Shown: one piece after another, positions 27,157 through 36,419 of the stretch
Numbering within the stretch: position 1 is the stretch's first letter
Layout: each line of letters opens with the position of its first letter
NCBI GenBank assembly: GCA_035253585.1
Contig: DATFBY010000055.1
Coordinates: forward strand, 30,401-94,400
From: DATFBY01 sp035253585
GTDB lineage: Bacteria; Gemmatimonadota; Gemmatimonadetes; Gemmatimonadales; Gemmatimonadaceae
Length of the DNA stretch: 64,000 nt
Direction of reading: 5' to 3'
Notes under the pieces: generated by a model
The model's database searches: none
Told to the model about the DNA's origin: nothing
Seen by the model: the letters and a program-made list of their open reading frames with translations, nothing else
Position numbers and translations under genes: made by a program

Positions 27157-27965
27157 ATCGCGTGCCGCTCGCGCCGGGCCGTCGTGCTCGGAGTGAGTCA
27201 TACGGCGTCATTGTCCATAGCCATCTCCGTTGGGATTTCGTGTGGCAGCGGCCGCAGCAAATCCTATCGCGTCTTGCTCGCACGAACCCTGTGCTCTTTG
27301 TGGAAGAGCCGATACTCCTTGACGACATCGAGCACCCGACGCTCGATCTCATGACGCCCGTTGACCGGGTCACCAGGGCCGTTCCTCGAATACCGCGGGG
27401 AAACGGCGCTTCGTATGACGAAGCGATGGCGATGATCCGAACGTTGATCGATCGCGCGCGTCGTAGTCCGCTCATCGACGGCCGCTTCAACAAGGTCGTG
27501 CAGTGGTTTTACACGCCTATGCCAGCACCCGAGATGATCGGTGCATTTGGCGAGAACGCGGTCGTGTACGACTGCCTGGATGAGCCATCGCGATTTCGCT
27601 CGCCGCCGTCCGACCTCGCGCGTCGCGAACGCCTGCTTCTTTCCCGCGCGGATGTCGTCTTCGCAAGGCTGGAGCGACTCTTCGAAGCGAAGTCGCGCTA
27701 CCACCACAATGTCCATTTCATCGCCGACGCTTGCGAGCCGCCCATCGAGTCGGCTAGGCACGCTGCTCGAGCGCCTGACGAGTCACGCGCCGAGGAGGGG
27801 CTTGTCCCAGCCGCGGCCAGGTCATGGGATCCAATCGTTCGGCGCATGCGTCAGCTCATCATGACTGCAGTCGCCGCGCGTGGCGCCGCGCGCGACGTGA
27901 ATGAAATCCTGAGCGCCGGGCTGCCGCACGGAGCGCAGCCGGAAGCTGCCGGCGACCCGCCCTGA
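27150..27965 (+). pseudogene. GT-B glycosyltransferase with internal deletion
   Basis: 271 residues. The N-terminal half is well conserved for the glycosyltransferases that begin HLRWDFVWQRPQQ (27-39), with PVLFVEEP, VVQWFYTP and VVYDCLDEPSRFRSPPSDLA. At about residue 200 similarity stops: the acceptor/donor GT-B C-terminal Rossmann domain (expected around 130-150 residues with a GYFG start and an E-x7-E-type site) is missing. The last part SWDPIVRRMRQLI looks like the normal C-terminal helix, suggesting an in-frame internal deletion. Probably inactive or a non-catalytic remnant. A strong AGGAGG lies upstream, within a hairpin. Confidence 0.6.
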
Positions 27966-27998
27966 TGCTGCTGTTATTTGGCCATCACGGGTGCTGAG

Positions 27999-28805
27999 GT
28001 GACCGTACGGCGTGCCCTCATCCCCTGCGGAGGGAAGGGTACGCGCATGCTGGCATTGACCGGCGGAGCCCCGAAGGAGTTGATGCCGCTGGCCGGTGCG
28101 CCCATGCTCACACATGTCGTGCGCGAAACCGCGGCGAGCGGCATCACCGATCTCGTCATTGTCATCGCACCCGGCAAGGAAGCGATTGTCGAGCAGGTCG
28201 CACCGCTCGCCGGAACGCGCGGGATGCCGGAGCGCATCTCGTTCCTCGAGCAGTCGGAGGCGCGGGGATTGGCGGATGCGATCCGACTCGGACGCGAGTT
28301 CGCGTCAGGCGAAGCGCTCGCCGTCGCGCTGCCTGACAATCTCTTCCTGGCCGATCGACCGGCTCTGGCCCAGGTCATCGACCGGTACGAAGAGACCAAA
28401 CGAAACGTCGTGGCGATCGTGGAGATCAGCGCGCACGAAGCGGCACGCCGCGGCGCTACTTCCATCTATGCGGGCTCGCCTCGGGGCGACGCATTCGAGA
28501 TCGACTTCATTCCCAACAAGCGCGATCGTGCCGCGCGCTTCGATACCGGTGGAGCGTCATCCGCGTTCAGCGGTGTGGGCCGATACGTGCTCGATCGTCA
28601 CGCGTTCGACGCGATCGACGAGGTGGAACGGTCGCTCACGCCAGGCACCGAGCTGGATGACGTTCCCGTTTTGCAGCGATTGCTGGCCGCTGCAAAGCTC
28701 ACCGGCCGGTTGGTGCGAGGTCGCTTCCTCGACCTCGGCCTTCCAGAAGGATTTCAGGAGGCGGAACAGGCGCTGACGGTGGGCGAGGGACGAACGGTGT
28801 CATAG
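27999..28805 (+). CDS. Sugar-1-phosphate nucleotidyltransferase, GalU-like
   Basis: 268 residues from GTG 27999 (VTVRRALIPCGGKGTRM), chosen because family members begin at this point; TTG 27978 would add seven residues. Nucleotide-binding loop PCGGKGTRMLALTGGAPKEL, the PDNLFLADRPALAQ segment, and KLTGRLVRGRFLDLGLPEGF with the late Gly-rich site match UTP--glucose-1-phosphate uridylyltransferases. The usual loop AAGLGTR is CGGKGTR here. Next to galactokinase, a role in making UDP-glucose or UDP-galactose from the hexose-1-phosphate is plausible. Confidence 0.83.
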   Translation: MTVRRALIPCGGKGTRMLALTGGAPKELMPLAGAPMLTHVVRETAASGITDLVIVIAPGKEAIVEQVAPLAGTRGMPERISFLEQSEARGLADAIRLGREFASGEALAVALPDNLFLADRPALAQVIDRYEETKRNVVAIVEISAHEAARRGATSIYAGSPRGDAFEIDFIPNKRDRAARFDTGGASSAFSGVGRYVLDRHAFDAIDEVERSLTPGTELDDVPVLQRLLAAAKLTGRLVRGRFLDLGLPEGFQEAEQALTVGEGRTVS

Positions 28806-28905
28806 CTGTGATAAAACGAGTGATCTGACTCTGGTGCGCGGGCGGTCCGGACGGTACCGTGTCCTGGCTTCGAAACCGATCGGCAGTCACTCGTCCACGC
28901 CTCTC

Positions 28906-31503
28906 ATGATGCGTCGCGTCGCTCGCGCCGTTGCGTGTCTCGTGGCGCTCGCCACGCCGTCGATCATTCCCACCACGCCGCTGCATTCGCAGACCGTGCG
29001 TGTGCGCGTCGTCGAGCAGGAAAGCGAAGCAGCAGTCGGTGGCGCACTCGTGGCATTGCGCGGCATTGACGGGAAAACGGTCGGGCAGCAGCTGACTCCG
29101 CCTGACGGCGCCGTACTCTTGCGTGCTCCTTCCGCCGGCGAGTACCGCGTGCACGTCGCGCGAATCGCGTTTGCGCCCGCGCTGTCCGAGCCCCTGACGT
29201 TGTCCGCCGGCGCCACCGCCGAGCTCACGATGCGTGTCGCCTCGGCGCGCGTGAGCCTCGCCGGTGTGCAAATCAGCGGGACACGTGGCACCTGCCGCAC
29301 GAACCCAGCTCAGGCGCGCGAAACAGCGGAGCTTTGGGAAGAGATTAGAAAGGCACTCGCGTCGACGGAGCTCACGCGCACGCAGCGGCTCGTGCCGATC
29401 CAGCTGCGCACCTTCGAGCGGCGCCTAACGACGCGACTTCGAGTCGAGAAGGAAGAAAAGAGCGAGCCGAAGGCGGGTACCGACCGGCCATTCTTCGCGC
29501 GACCGGCGGCCGAGCTCGCGCGATCGGGCTACGTCGTTCGCCCGGACGGTCGACCAGTGGATCTCGGTGCGCCCGACGCCGGAATTCGAGACCTCACGTT
29601 CTTCGGACCGGATGCGAACGTCGTACTCGCCGAGGAGTTTGCGCGCGACCACTGCTTCCGCGTCGAGCGCGGCGACGGCCAGCGTGCGGGTTTACTGGGT
29701 CTCGCTTTCGAGCCGGCCGCCACGCGGTCGGACATTGTCGACGTCCAAGGCGTGCTCTGGGTGGACCCGAAAGCGGCCGAGCTCCGCGTGCTCGAGTTCA
29801 CCTACGCGAACTGGAATCCACCGGTGCCGACACCTGCCGTCGGCGGCCGCGTGGCGTTCGAGCGCCTGACGAGTGGTGCCTGGATCGTAAAGGAGTGGGC
29901 GATCCGAATGCCGCTCTTCACGCAGGAGCAGATGCCACCGTATCGCCTCAAGCTCGCGGGATACGCCGAGTCTGGCGGTGAGGCGGGCGCTAATCTGCCG
30001 ACAGTCGCGTCGAAGGTGGAGTACGGACGTATCGAGGGGACGCTCGCCGACAGCCTCAGCGGCGCGCCGCTCTCCGGTGCCACCGTTCGCCTAACGCGAA
30101 GCCCTCGGTCCGTGCGGAGCGATGCCGCCGGCCGCTTCGTGCTCGACAGCCTCGAAGCTGGAACCGATGGGCTCATCGTCACCCATCCCCGTCTCGAATC
30201 GTTAGGCATGCGGCTCGGCGAGCGTATTCAAATCGCGGCTGGTGAAACGACGCGCCTCGCGCTGGCCGTGCCGTCATACAGGCAGTTCCGCGCGTCCTGT
30301 CGCGATACGTCGATGGCGCACCGCGGAATCATCGTCGGGAGCATCCGCGACGCCGAGCAGTCTCGGTCGCTGGCGAATGCCGCCGCGGTATTCTGGTGGG
30401 TCGAGGTCGATACGAGCGGCGGACGTCCGCGTGTCGGGCCGCGTGAGCTGCGCGCCATCACCGACGAGGCGGGAACCTTCCGCGCCTGTGGTATTCCCAC
30501 GGGCCAGATGATCTCGGCGCAGGGCCACGCCGGCGGCTTCGCCACCGGTATTGTTCAGATGATGCTCGACGAGCACGCGGTGGCGGGAAGAGATTTCGTG
30601 ATAAGTCTCGACTCGACCGCGATCGCTACCGGCGCCGACGACAACGCACTGCCGATCGAGCCACGCAGCACGGCGCCGACTGCGCGCATTCTCGGCGCGG
30701 TGTTCGACAGCACTGGCGCTTCTTTTTCTGGCGCGCAGGTGAGAGTCGACGGCGCGGCCGCGCAAACGGTCAGCGACGAAAACGGTCGCTTCGTTCTGGA
30801 GAAGCTCCCCGCCGGAACACAGACGCTCGACGTTCGCGCGACCGGCTTCGCTCCGGTGCGACAAGTCCTCCACTTGCTGCCGACTGGCGACAACGCGGTG
30901 TCGGTGCGCCTCGATCGAGTCGTGACGTTGGCAACCGTCGAAGTTCGTGGGCGCCGCGCGCCGCGCGCCGAGATTCGACGTCCGATCGAGGAACGCGCCA
31001 AGCTGCTGGGCGGCTTCTTCATCTCGCCTGACGACCTGGAGAAACGGGGGCAGGCTCCGATCTACATGCTGTTCGATCAGATTCCGTATCTGATCGTGAT
31101 GAACACGCCCGAGACGAACGATCCAGACCGTCCCGCGCGTCAGCCACGGATCAACCCTCGGCCACTTCCGCGCCCGCGTGACAAGGGAAGTCAGCACGAA
31201 GCGCAGACGCCATCCTCGCCGAGGGAGACGCTGCTCAGTCATCAGCCCGGAAAGGAGTGGCACGACAACGCGAGTAGCAGCGGACTTCGTCTCTTCATGC
31301 CTGGTGCTGCCGGAAAGCGATGCGTGGCGGATGTGTGGATCGATGGGAAGCTGGTTCGCTCCGAAGCACTCTTCGGCTTGACCGCCGATGAGATTCACGC
31401 GATCGAGGTGTACCTGCGCGTCGATGACGTCCCGGCGAAGTATCGCCGCGCGCTGAGCACGTGCGGCGCGATACTCGTTTGGACGGTCGACACGAGCGGT
31501 TGA
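28906..31503 (+). CDS. Secreted multi-domain carboxypeptidase-regulatory-like protein with terminal plug-like domain
   Basis: 865 residues from ATG 28906 (an ATG also lies at 28909). A signal peptide (ARAVACLVALATPSIIPTT) is followed by several beta-sandwich CarboxypepD_reg/CnaB-like modules: VRVRVVEQESEAAVGGALVA, IEGTLADSLSGAPLSGATVR, and ILGAVFDSTGASFSGAQVRV with LPAGTQTLDVRATGFAPVRQ. A long non-repeat region carries CRDTSMAHRGIIVGSIRDAE. The C-terminus (RCVADVWIDGKLVRSEALFG, DEIHAIEVYLRVDDVPAKYR, CGAILVWT) is a TonB-plug-like domain with no barrel. Likely surface or periplasmic; such proteins are widespread and uncharacterised in this phylum. Confidence 0.75.
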   Translation: MMRRVARAVACLVALATPSIIPTTPLHSQTVRVRVVEQESEAAVGGALVALRGIDGKTVGQQLTPPDGAVLLRAPSAGEYRVHVARIAFAPALSEPLTLSAGATAELTMRVASARVSLAGVQISGTRGTCRTNPAQARETAELWEEIRKALASTELTRTQRLVPIQLRTFERRLTTRLRVEKEEKSEPKAGTDRPFFARPAAELARSGYVVRPDGRPVDLGAPDAGIRDLTFFGPDANVVLAEEFARDHCFRVERGDGQRAGLLGLAFEPAATRSDIVDVQGVLWVDPKAAELRVLEFTYANWNPPVPTPAVGGRVAFERLTSGAWIVKEWAIRMPLFTQEQMPPYRLKLAGYAESGGEAGANLPTVASKVEYGRIEGTLADSLSGAPLSGATVRLTRSPRSVRSDAAGRFVLDSLEAGTDGLIVTHPRLESLGMRLGERIQIAAGETTRLALAVPSYRQFRASCRDTSMAHRGIIVGSIRDAEQSRSLANAAAVFWWVEVDTSGGRPRVGPRELRAITDEAGTFRACGIPTGQMISAQGHAGGFATGIVQMMLDEHAVAGRDFVISLDSTAIATGADDNALPIEPRSTAPTARILGAVFDSTGASFSGAQVRVDGAAAQTVSDENGRFVLEKLPAGTQTLDVRATGFAPVRQVLHLLPTGDNAVSVRLDRVVTLATVEVRGRRAPRAEIRRPIEERAKLLGGFFISPDDLEKRGQAPIYMLFDQIPYLIVMNTPETNDPDRPARQPRINPRPLPRPRDKGSQHEAQTPSSPRETLLSHQPGKEWHDNASSSGLRLFMPGAAGKRCVADVWIDGKLVRSEALFGLTADEIHAIEVYLRVDDVPAKYRRALSTCGAILVWTVDTSG

Positions 31504-31656
31504 CCGGCAGCCAGGGGCCAAAGAAAGGCCGAAACCGTCGGTGACCGCGTCAGAAATTTTGTCCGACCGTCTGGCGCGTCTTGCCTGACAGTCGCACACT
31601 ACCGATCCCCCCACGGAGGCGGGCCGGTGTTCGCTCCTCGCTCATCGAGGGCGGCG

Positions 31657-32256
31657 ATGTACACGCCACGCGGCAGCAGCGTGCTGCGCGATATCGAGTC
31701 GCGCATCGTGCGCGCTGCCGCGTTCGCGCTGGTGCTCCTCCTCGCCGTGATGATGCTGCCGTCCTCCGTGTCGCGACAATCTCGATCGGAGCTCGATAAG
31801 GATGCCGCACCGCGAGTCGCGACAGGGACGGCGCCCGCGTCGCCGCTGAGTGTTGTCCGCGATGCCATTGCCGAGCCGGTGCGCGTGCCTACCGCATCGG
31901 CGAACAAGCCGGTAGTGAGGCCGCGGCCAGGGACGGCGACGCGGAGCGCACTGCTCGCCGCGATGCGCCGCGCCACCGGTGAGCGAGCTCTCTTCCGTGT
32001 AGATCACATCGCGGTGTCGGGTACCTTCGCGTTCATGCGGTCCGAAGCGCTGGTCCGCACTGACGGAGAGCTGCGCCCGACAGGCCGTGAGTTCGCCGCG
32101 CTCTTCGAGCGGGATGCAAGCGGGACGTGGCGTGCCCTCGAGCTCTGGTCTTTGTCACGCGAGCAGGATCGACCCTATGCCGCGTTCTCGCATCGCGTGC
32201 GCATCATCGTTCGCGAGCGTGGACTTCCCCCCAAGCTCCTTCCAGGGTCGTTCTAG
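31657..32256 (+). CDS. Hypothetical membrane-anchored protein
   Basis: 199 residues from ATG 31657, preceded by GAGGGCGGCG; a GTG at 31627 is an alternative. One TM helix near the N-terminus (IVRAAAFALVLLLAVMMLPS) then a Pro/Ala-rich linker and a C-terminal domain of about 100 residues (ALFRVDHIAVSGTFAFMRSE ... VRIIVRERGLPPKLLPGSF). The sequence from RVDHIAVSGTFAFM onwards has the look of a small SnoaL/NTF2-like or DUF domain, but I recognise no family. Orientation predicted: C-terminus outside the cytoplasm. Confidence 0.6.
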   Translation: MYTPRGSSVLRDIESRIVRAAAFALVLLLAVMMLPSSVSRQSRSELDKDAAPRVATGTAPASPLSVVRDAIAEPVRVPTASANKPVVRPRPGTATRSALLAAMRRATGERALFRVDHIAVSGTFAFMRSEALVRTDGELRPTGREFAALFERDASGTWRALELWSLSREQDRPYAAFSHRVRIIVRERGLPPKLLPGSF

Positions 32257-32262
32257 AACCAT

Positions 32263-32287
32263 CGAGATTCGAGATTCGAGATCGAGG
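32263..32287. repeat. Single-sided GAGATTC heptamer array
   Basis: Three and a half copies of the 7-mer CGAGATT between the stop at 32256 and the lipoprotein start at 32353. No matching inverted arm is present downstream, unlike the elements at 34271 and 36813 that use the same unit. Confidence 0.7.
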
Positions 32288-32352
32288 CGTCACGCGTTGG
32301 CCGCGAGTTAGATTCCGTCGCGACTATTTCTCCAATCCCGGCCTCGAGACCA

Positions 32353-32916
32353 ATGTCGACAATTCGGCGTCACGTGCGCGGTCGAGGTGCACTCGTCATC
32401 GCGCTCTCGTTAGGCGCGTGCAGCGGCGAACCGGAAGACAAGAATGCGCGTGGCGCGGGATTACCCGCGGCCGATTTGCCGATCGGGCGGCGCGCCTCCG
32501 CCTATGCGACTGGCATGCGCGGGATGTTCGACGTCGGCCCCGGGCTGGTACTTCTGCTCGATCCCGCGCTGCTGCCGCGCTCGCGCACGGCTGAGCCGGA
32601 GGACAGCGCGACGTCGGATCTGATCCAAGCCCTACGCGAGACCCGAACGATCCAAGGGACGTGCGCGCCACGGCGGGGCACCGATCGGCGCAGTGCGCCC
32701 ATCTGTGAGGCGTCGGCAGCGGGGTACATCATCCGGGTCTCCGACATCTTTCAGGCGAGCGGCGACACCGTGCAACTCTACGTGACCGCCGAGCGGTATC
32801 GCGCTGCGCGAGATACGGCCGGTTTCCAGCCCCCGCTCCGCATCGAGCAGCGCTACGACCTCACGCCCCGTGGCGATGCATGGTCGGTAGCGCGCAAGGC
32901 GAGACTCGTGAAGTGA
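32353..32916 (+). CDS. Hypothetical lipoprotein
   Basis: 187 residues with a lipoprotein signal (GALVIALSLGACSGEPED; lipobox SLGAC). The body has two cysteines in a spaced pair (GTCAPRRGTDRRSAPICEAS) that could form a disulfide, followed by GYIIRVSDIFQASGDTVQLY and a terminal QRYDLTPRGDAWSVARKARL that resembles small periplasmic NTF2-like or lumazine-style domains, but no family is recognised. Its stop overlaps the GTG start of the next membrane protein (GTGA), indicating coupling. Confidence 0.65.
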   Translation: MSTIRRHVRGRGALVIALSLGACSGEPEDKNARGAGLPAADLPIGRRASAYATGMRGMFDVGPGLVLLLDPALLPRSRTAEPEDSATSDLIQALRETRTIQGTCAPRRGTDRRSAPICEASAAGYIIRVSDIFQASGDTVQLYVTAERYRAARDTAGFQPPLRIEQRYDLTPRGDAWSVARKARLVK

Positions 32917-34271
32917 GTGGTCTGACGAGCCCGCCGTTCATCGCATCACTCGCGCTACTCCTTCTCAACGATCTGGTGCTCAAGACGGCGTTTCACAACG
33001 CCGTGACCGGGAAGCTGTCCGACATCGCGGGGCTTATCGTTTTCCCACTTTTCTGGAGCGCATTGGCTCCCCGCCGACGACTTGAGATCGTCATCGGCAC
33101 GGGTGTGCTGTTTATCTGGTGGAAGTCATCGCTATCGCAGCCGGTCATCGAGCTCTGGAACTCGATTGCGCCCTTAACGATCGGGCGCACCGTCGACTAT
33201 ACCGATCTGCTCGCGCTGGTCGTGCTTCCGTTCGTATACTTCCATCGGCCAATGCCTAACGAGCGACGCCCTCGGTGGCTGGCGCCGGCGTCGGCCGCAC
33301 TGTGCGTTGTCGCGTTCGGCGCGACCTCGCGTGCGCCGAGGCTCATCCCGGTGCCGGATACGTCCTACACCTTTCCACAGTCGCGCGTCGAGCTGCTCCA
33401 GCGGATCTACGATCTGCGTCTGTCGTATCTCGACGTCGGACGGCCACCAAAGCCGAGTCCCGAGGGTCCCGATAGCATTGACATCATCGTCCCGCCGACC
33501 GATTCGGCGCAGGCAGCAGGGGGTTGGAGGCCTTCGATCGAGATCGAGGTTCGGGACGTCGATGGCGGAAGCGCACTTCGAATGCTGAGCGCTCGCACGC
33601 ACGGCGAGGTGCCTCCGCGCGACGAGATGCGTCGCCGTTTCGAGGAGGGTTTCGTCGAGCCGCTTAGAACAGGGACGCCTAACGAGAAGTTCTATCGTTG
33701 GCCGATGTCGCCCAATGGCAAGGCCCGTTTCCGTCCACGGATCATAGCGCCATCGTCGCTGACGGAGGCTCGCGATACGGTGACGATCTCGCTCGCGCGG
33801 CCGGCCCATGTCGCCATCATCGAGTTGACGCCGCATGACCAGTGGCACCTCATTTATCCGGCGGTGCCTGACGACGAGCGGGAGTTGCCGGCGGGAACGC
33901 ACGAGTTGACGACACGGTGCGCTCGCGAACCGCGGCGCACCGACACGATCCCTCCTGGCAATCTGGTGGGAGTGTGCGAGATCGCACATCCGGTGACGAC
34001 CACCGCGCTCCAAGCGGCCGACCCGGTCGTCGATGTCACCGGATGCGCGCTAGACGCGCCAGTCTTTCCGCGTCAGCCCGTGAATAGTTCCGGCACCCTT
34101 CTGCTGATCGCCGCCGATGCGCCGCTTCGCCGCGAAGCGATCGAGCCGTTAGTCCGCGGCTACTGCGGACTGGCGCTCACGTACGCCTACGAGCATTCAC
34201 ACGCCGCGCGGCTGGTAAAGGCGGCCCGGGGAAAAAGATGGGAAGCGGAGGAGAGGTTGCTGAGGAGGTAG
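32913..34271 (+). CDS. Hypothetical protein, N-terminal membrane domain plus large soluble domain
   Basis: 452 residues from a GTG that overlaps the upstream stop. The first 140 residues contain about four TM helices (FIASLALLLLNDLVLKTAFH, LSDIAGLIVFPLFWSALA, LEIVIGTGVLFIWWKSSL, LLALVVLPFVYFHRP); segment AVTGKLSDIAGLIVFP recurs in other uncharacterised bacterial membrane proteins. Residues 165-450 are soluble, probably periplasmic, with scattered cysteines (CAREPRR, VCEIAHP, GCALDAP, YCGLAL) that could pair. No enzymatic motif is evident. The stop codon lies at the edge of the 39-bp hairpin arm. Confidence 0.65.
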   Translation: MSGLTSPPFIASLALLLLNDLVLKTAFHNAVTGKLSDIAGLIVFPLFWSALAPRRRLEIVIGTGVLFIWWKSSLSQPVIELWNSIAPLTIGRTVDYTDLLALVVLPFVYFHRPMPNERRPRWLAPASAALCVVAFGATSRAPRLIPVPDTSYTFPQSRVELLQRIYDLRLSYLDVGRPPKPSPEGPDSIDIIVPPTDSAQAAGGWRPSIEIEVRDVDGGSALRMLSARTHGEVPPRDEMRRRFEEGFVEPLRTGTPNEKFYRWPMSPNGKARFRPRIIAPSSLTEARDTVTISLARPAHVAIIELTPHDQWHLIYPAVPDDERELPAGTHELTTRCAREPRRTDTIPPGNLVGVCEIAHPVTTTALQAADPVVDVTGCALDAPVFPRQPVNSSGTLLLIAADAPLRREAIEPLVRGYCGLALTYAYEHSHAARLVKAARGKRWEAEERLLRR

Positions 34272-34359
34272 GTGAGCATCGAGATGCGAGATTCGAGATT
34301 CGAGATTCGGTGTGCGGAGGCGAATCTCGAATCTCGAATCTCGCATCTCGATGCTCACC
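34271..34359. repeat. Perfect 39-bp inverted repeat between convergent genes, built on GAGATTC units
   Basis: Left arm 34271-34309 and right arm 34321-34359 are exact inverse complements over 39 bp, with an 11-nt loop. Each arm holds three GAGATTC heptamers flanked by GGTGAGCATCGAGATGC. The left arm starts at the last base of the plus-strand stop, and the minus-strand ggt stop (34357-34355) is inside the right arm. Likely acts as a bidirectional terminator; no U-tract is present. Confidence 0.9.
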
Positions 34360-36265
34360 ATCCTATCCCATAATCCTCCCCATGATTGCTCGACCCGCCC
34401 CACATGCTGCCATGCTCGCGGTCGAACAGGATCGCGTTGATCGGCCCGGAGGTCCGCTCTTGGAATTCCAATGTGTAGCCCATCGCCTCCAACGCCTTCC
34501 TCACGTCGTTAGGCGTCGATGAGGCGACGAGCATGCGGCCGGGACGGGATTCGTGTTGGCCGAAGCTCGACCGCATCTGAAAGCTGTTGATGTTCGGCGC
34601 CTCCGCCGCTTGCTGCACCGTCATTCCGAACTCGACGATGTTCAGGAAGAACTGCAGGAGATTCTGATCCTGCGAGTCGCCGCCTTGCACGGCAAAGGCG
34701 AGGAAGGGAAGACCGTCCTTCAACGCGATCGTCGGTGTCAGTGTCACACGAGGCCGCTTTCCAGGCTCGATCACGTTGTACGGTCCATCGCGCGCGTCAG
34801 TGACGAACGCCTGCGCCCGCTGACTGAGCCCGACGCCGGTGCGCCCCGCGATCACCGCCGGAATCCATCCGCCACTCGGAGTCACCGACACAACCCAGCC
34901 GGCCGAATCCGCGGCTTCGATGCTCGTCGTTCCGGCGTAGAACGCACGGTGAAACGCCGATGCGCCATCTTGTGCGCCATCCTGCGTCGCCGGCGCGCGA
35001 TCCTGCTGGCCGCTCTTCGGCTGCGAGTCGGGCGCCGGCACGGTGGTCCACGTAGCGAGAAGGTCTTTGAACGGATTCGGCGTGCCCTGGAACACGAACG
35101 GATCGCCCGGCTTCACGTTCGGATCGTTCTTGCTCGTATCGATCTGGGCATAACGCGCCTTCGCATACTCCTTCGACAGCAGGCCGCGTGTCGGCTCGTC
35201 AGGCGGGAAATACGGATCGCCGTAGTAGAAGTCGCGGTCGGCGAACGCCAGGTTCATCGCCTGATACACCGTGTGCATGTAGCGCGGCGTGTTGTATCCC
35301 ATCGCCTTCAGATCCGCGTTCTCCAGAATGTTGAGCGCCTGGAGCATTGCTGGACCTTGCTGCCAGAACTGGAGCTTGTAGACCTCGATCCCCTTGTAGC
35401 TCGTCCGCACCGGCTCCTCGATGCGCACCCGCCAGTTGGCAAGGTCGCGCATCGTGATCAAGCCGCCCTCTTCTTGCACGCCACGCACGAGCTCGCGCGC
35501 GATGTCGCCTTTGTAGAACCGATCGTACGCGGCGTAGATGGCTTGCTTCCGTGACTTTCCCGCCGCGCGCGCCGCACGCTCTGCAGCAACCAGCTTCCGA
35601 AGCGTTGCCGCCAAGTCCTTCTGCACGAAGATCTCGCCGGCCGCCGGCGCTTCGCGTGCTTCTCCGTCATGCGTCAGGAACAGGGGACGCGAGTACTTCC
35701 ACTTTTTGATCTGCTCCTTCTCGCGCTCGATGCTGTTTGCCGTCTGCGCGTCGATCGGATACCCGTCAGCCATCTGAATCGCCGGCGCGAGCACCTCGGC
35801 CAACGACATCGTCCCGTACTCGGCGAGCATCGTCATGAGTCCGCCAGGCGTACCAGGCGTCACCGCGGCCAGCGGACCGTGCTCTGGCGGATATCGATGT
35901 CCCTTGGACCGGTAGAACTCCGCGGTGGCACCGGCGGGCGCGACGCCGAGCGCGTTGATCCCGATCACCTTCTTGAGCTTGGGGTGATAGATCAGCGCCT
36001 GCGTCTCACCGCCCCAAGAAAGCACATCCCACATCGTGCTGGTCGCGGCGAGCATCGCACACGCGGCATCGACCGCATTGCCCCCTTTGTGAAACATCAT
36101 CGCACCGGCCGTCGCCGCGAGTGGCTTGCCGGTGATCGCCATCCAATGTCTGGCGTGCAGCGGCGGCTTCTGTGTGCGCGTAGGACGCTGCGCGCGGAGA
36201 TCCGAAGCGACGATGGCGAGCGCCAGTAGCGCAATGAGTGCCGCAATTCGACGCGAAGTGCTCAT
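34355..36265 (-). CDS. ggt: Gamma-glutamyltransferase family protein
   Basis: 636 residues from ATG 36265, which directly precedes a signal peptide (RRIAALIALLALAIVASDLRA); the upstream extension to 36379 is not conserved. Family features: PLAATAGAMMFHKGGNAVDA, ALGVAPAGAT, PGTPGGLMTMLAEYGTMSLA. The autocleavage/nucleophile site is GTTSIEAADSAGWVVSVT, with the Thr-Thr that generates the small subunit (the common TTH is TTS here). GGWIPAVIAGRTGVGLSQR and the C-terminal NHGEDYGIGW follow. Periplasmic Ntn-hydrolase that cleaves gamma-glutamyl bonds, as in glutathione. The stop is inside a hairpin arm. Confidence 0.92.
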   Translation of the reverse strand: MSTSRRIAALIALLALAIVASDLRAQRPTRTQKPPLHARHWMAITGKPLAATAGAMMFHKGGNAVDAACAMLAATSTMWDVLSWGGETQALIYHPKLKKVIGINALGVAPAGATAEFYRSKGHRYPPEHGPLAAVTPGTPGGLMTMLAEYGTMSLAEVLAPAIQMADGYPIDAQTANSIEREKEQIKKWKYSRPLFLTHDGEAREAPAAGEIFVQKDLAATLRKLVAAERAARAAGKSRKQAIYAAYDRFYKGDIARELVRGVQEEGGLITMRDLANWRVRIEEPVRTSYKGIEVYKLQFWQQGPAMLQALNILENADLKAMGYNTPRYMHTVYQAMNLAFADRDFYYGDPYFPPDEPTRGLLSKEYAKARYAQIDTSKNDPNVKPGDPFVFQGTPNPFKDLLATWTTVPAPDSQPKSGQQDRAPATQDGAQDGASAFHRAFYAGTTSIEAADSAGWVVSVTPSGGWIPAVIAGRTGVGLSQRAQAFVTDARDGPYNVIEPGKRPRVTLTPTIALKDGLPFLAFAVQGGDSQDQNLLQFFLNIVEFGMTVQQAAEAPNINSFQMRSSFGQHESRPGRMLVASSTPNDVRKALEAMGYTLEFQERTSGPINAILFDREHGSMWGGSSNHGEDYGIGW

Positions 36266-36419
36266 GACCGACCTGCCCTCGATATCGTGGCAATGCGTGG
36301 AGAATGTCTCCAGCACCCTGAATGTGGCGGGTTGCCGCTCCGCATGCCATACGCATCTTCGAGAGACTGATTCTCCCAACCCGCGTAATGCCGACGATTC
36401 GCACCAACTCCGAGGAATC

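Noticed and set aside
30274..31614. Minus-strand ORF of 446 codons opposite the 865-residue surface protein
   Set aside because: Arg/His-rich shadow without recognisable motifs; the plus strand has a signal peptide and domains.
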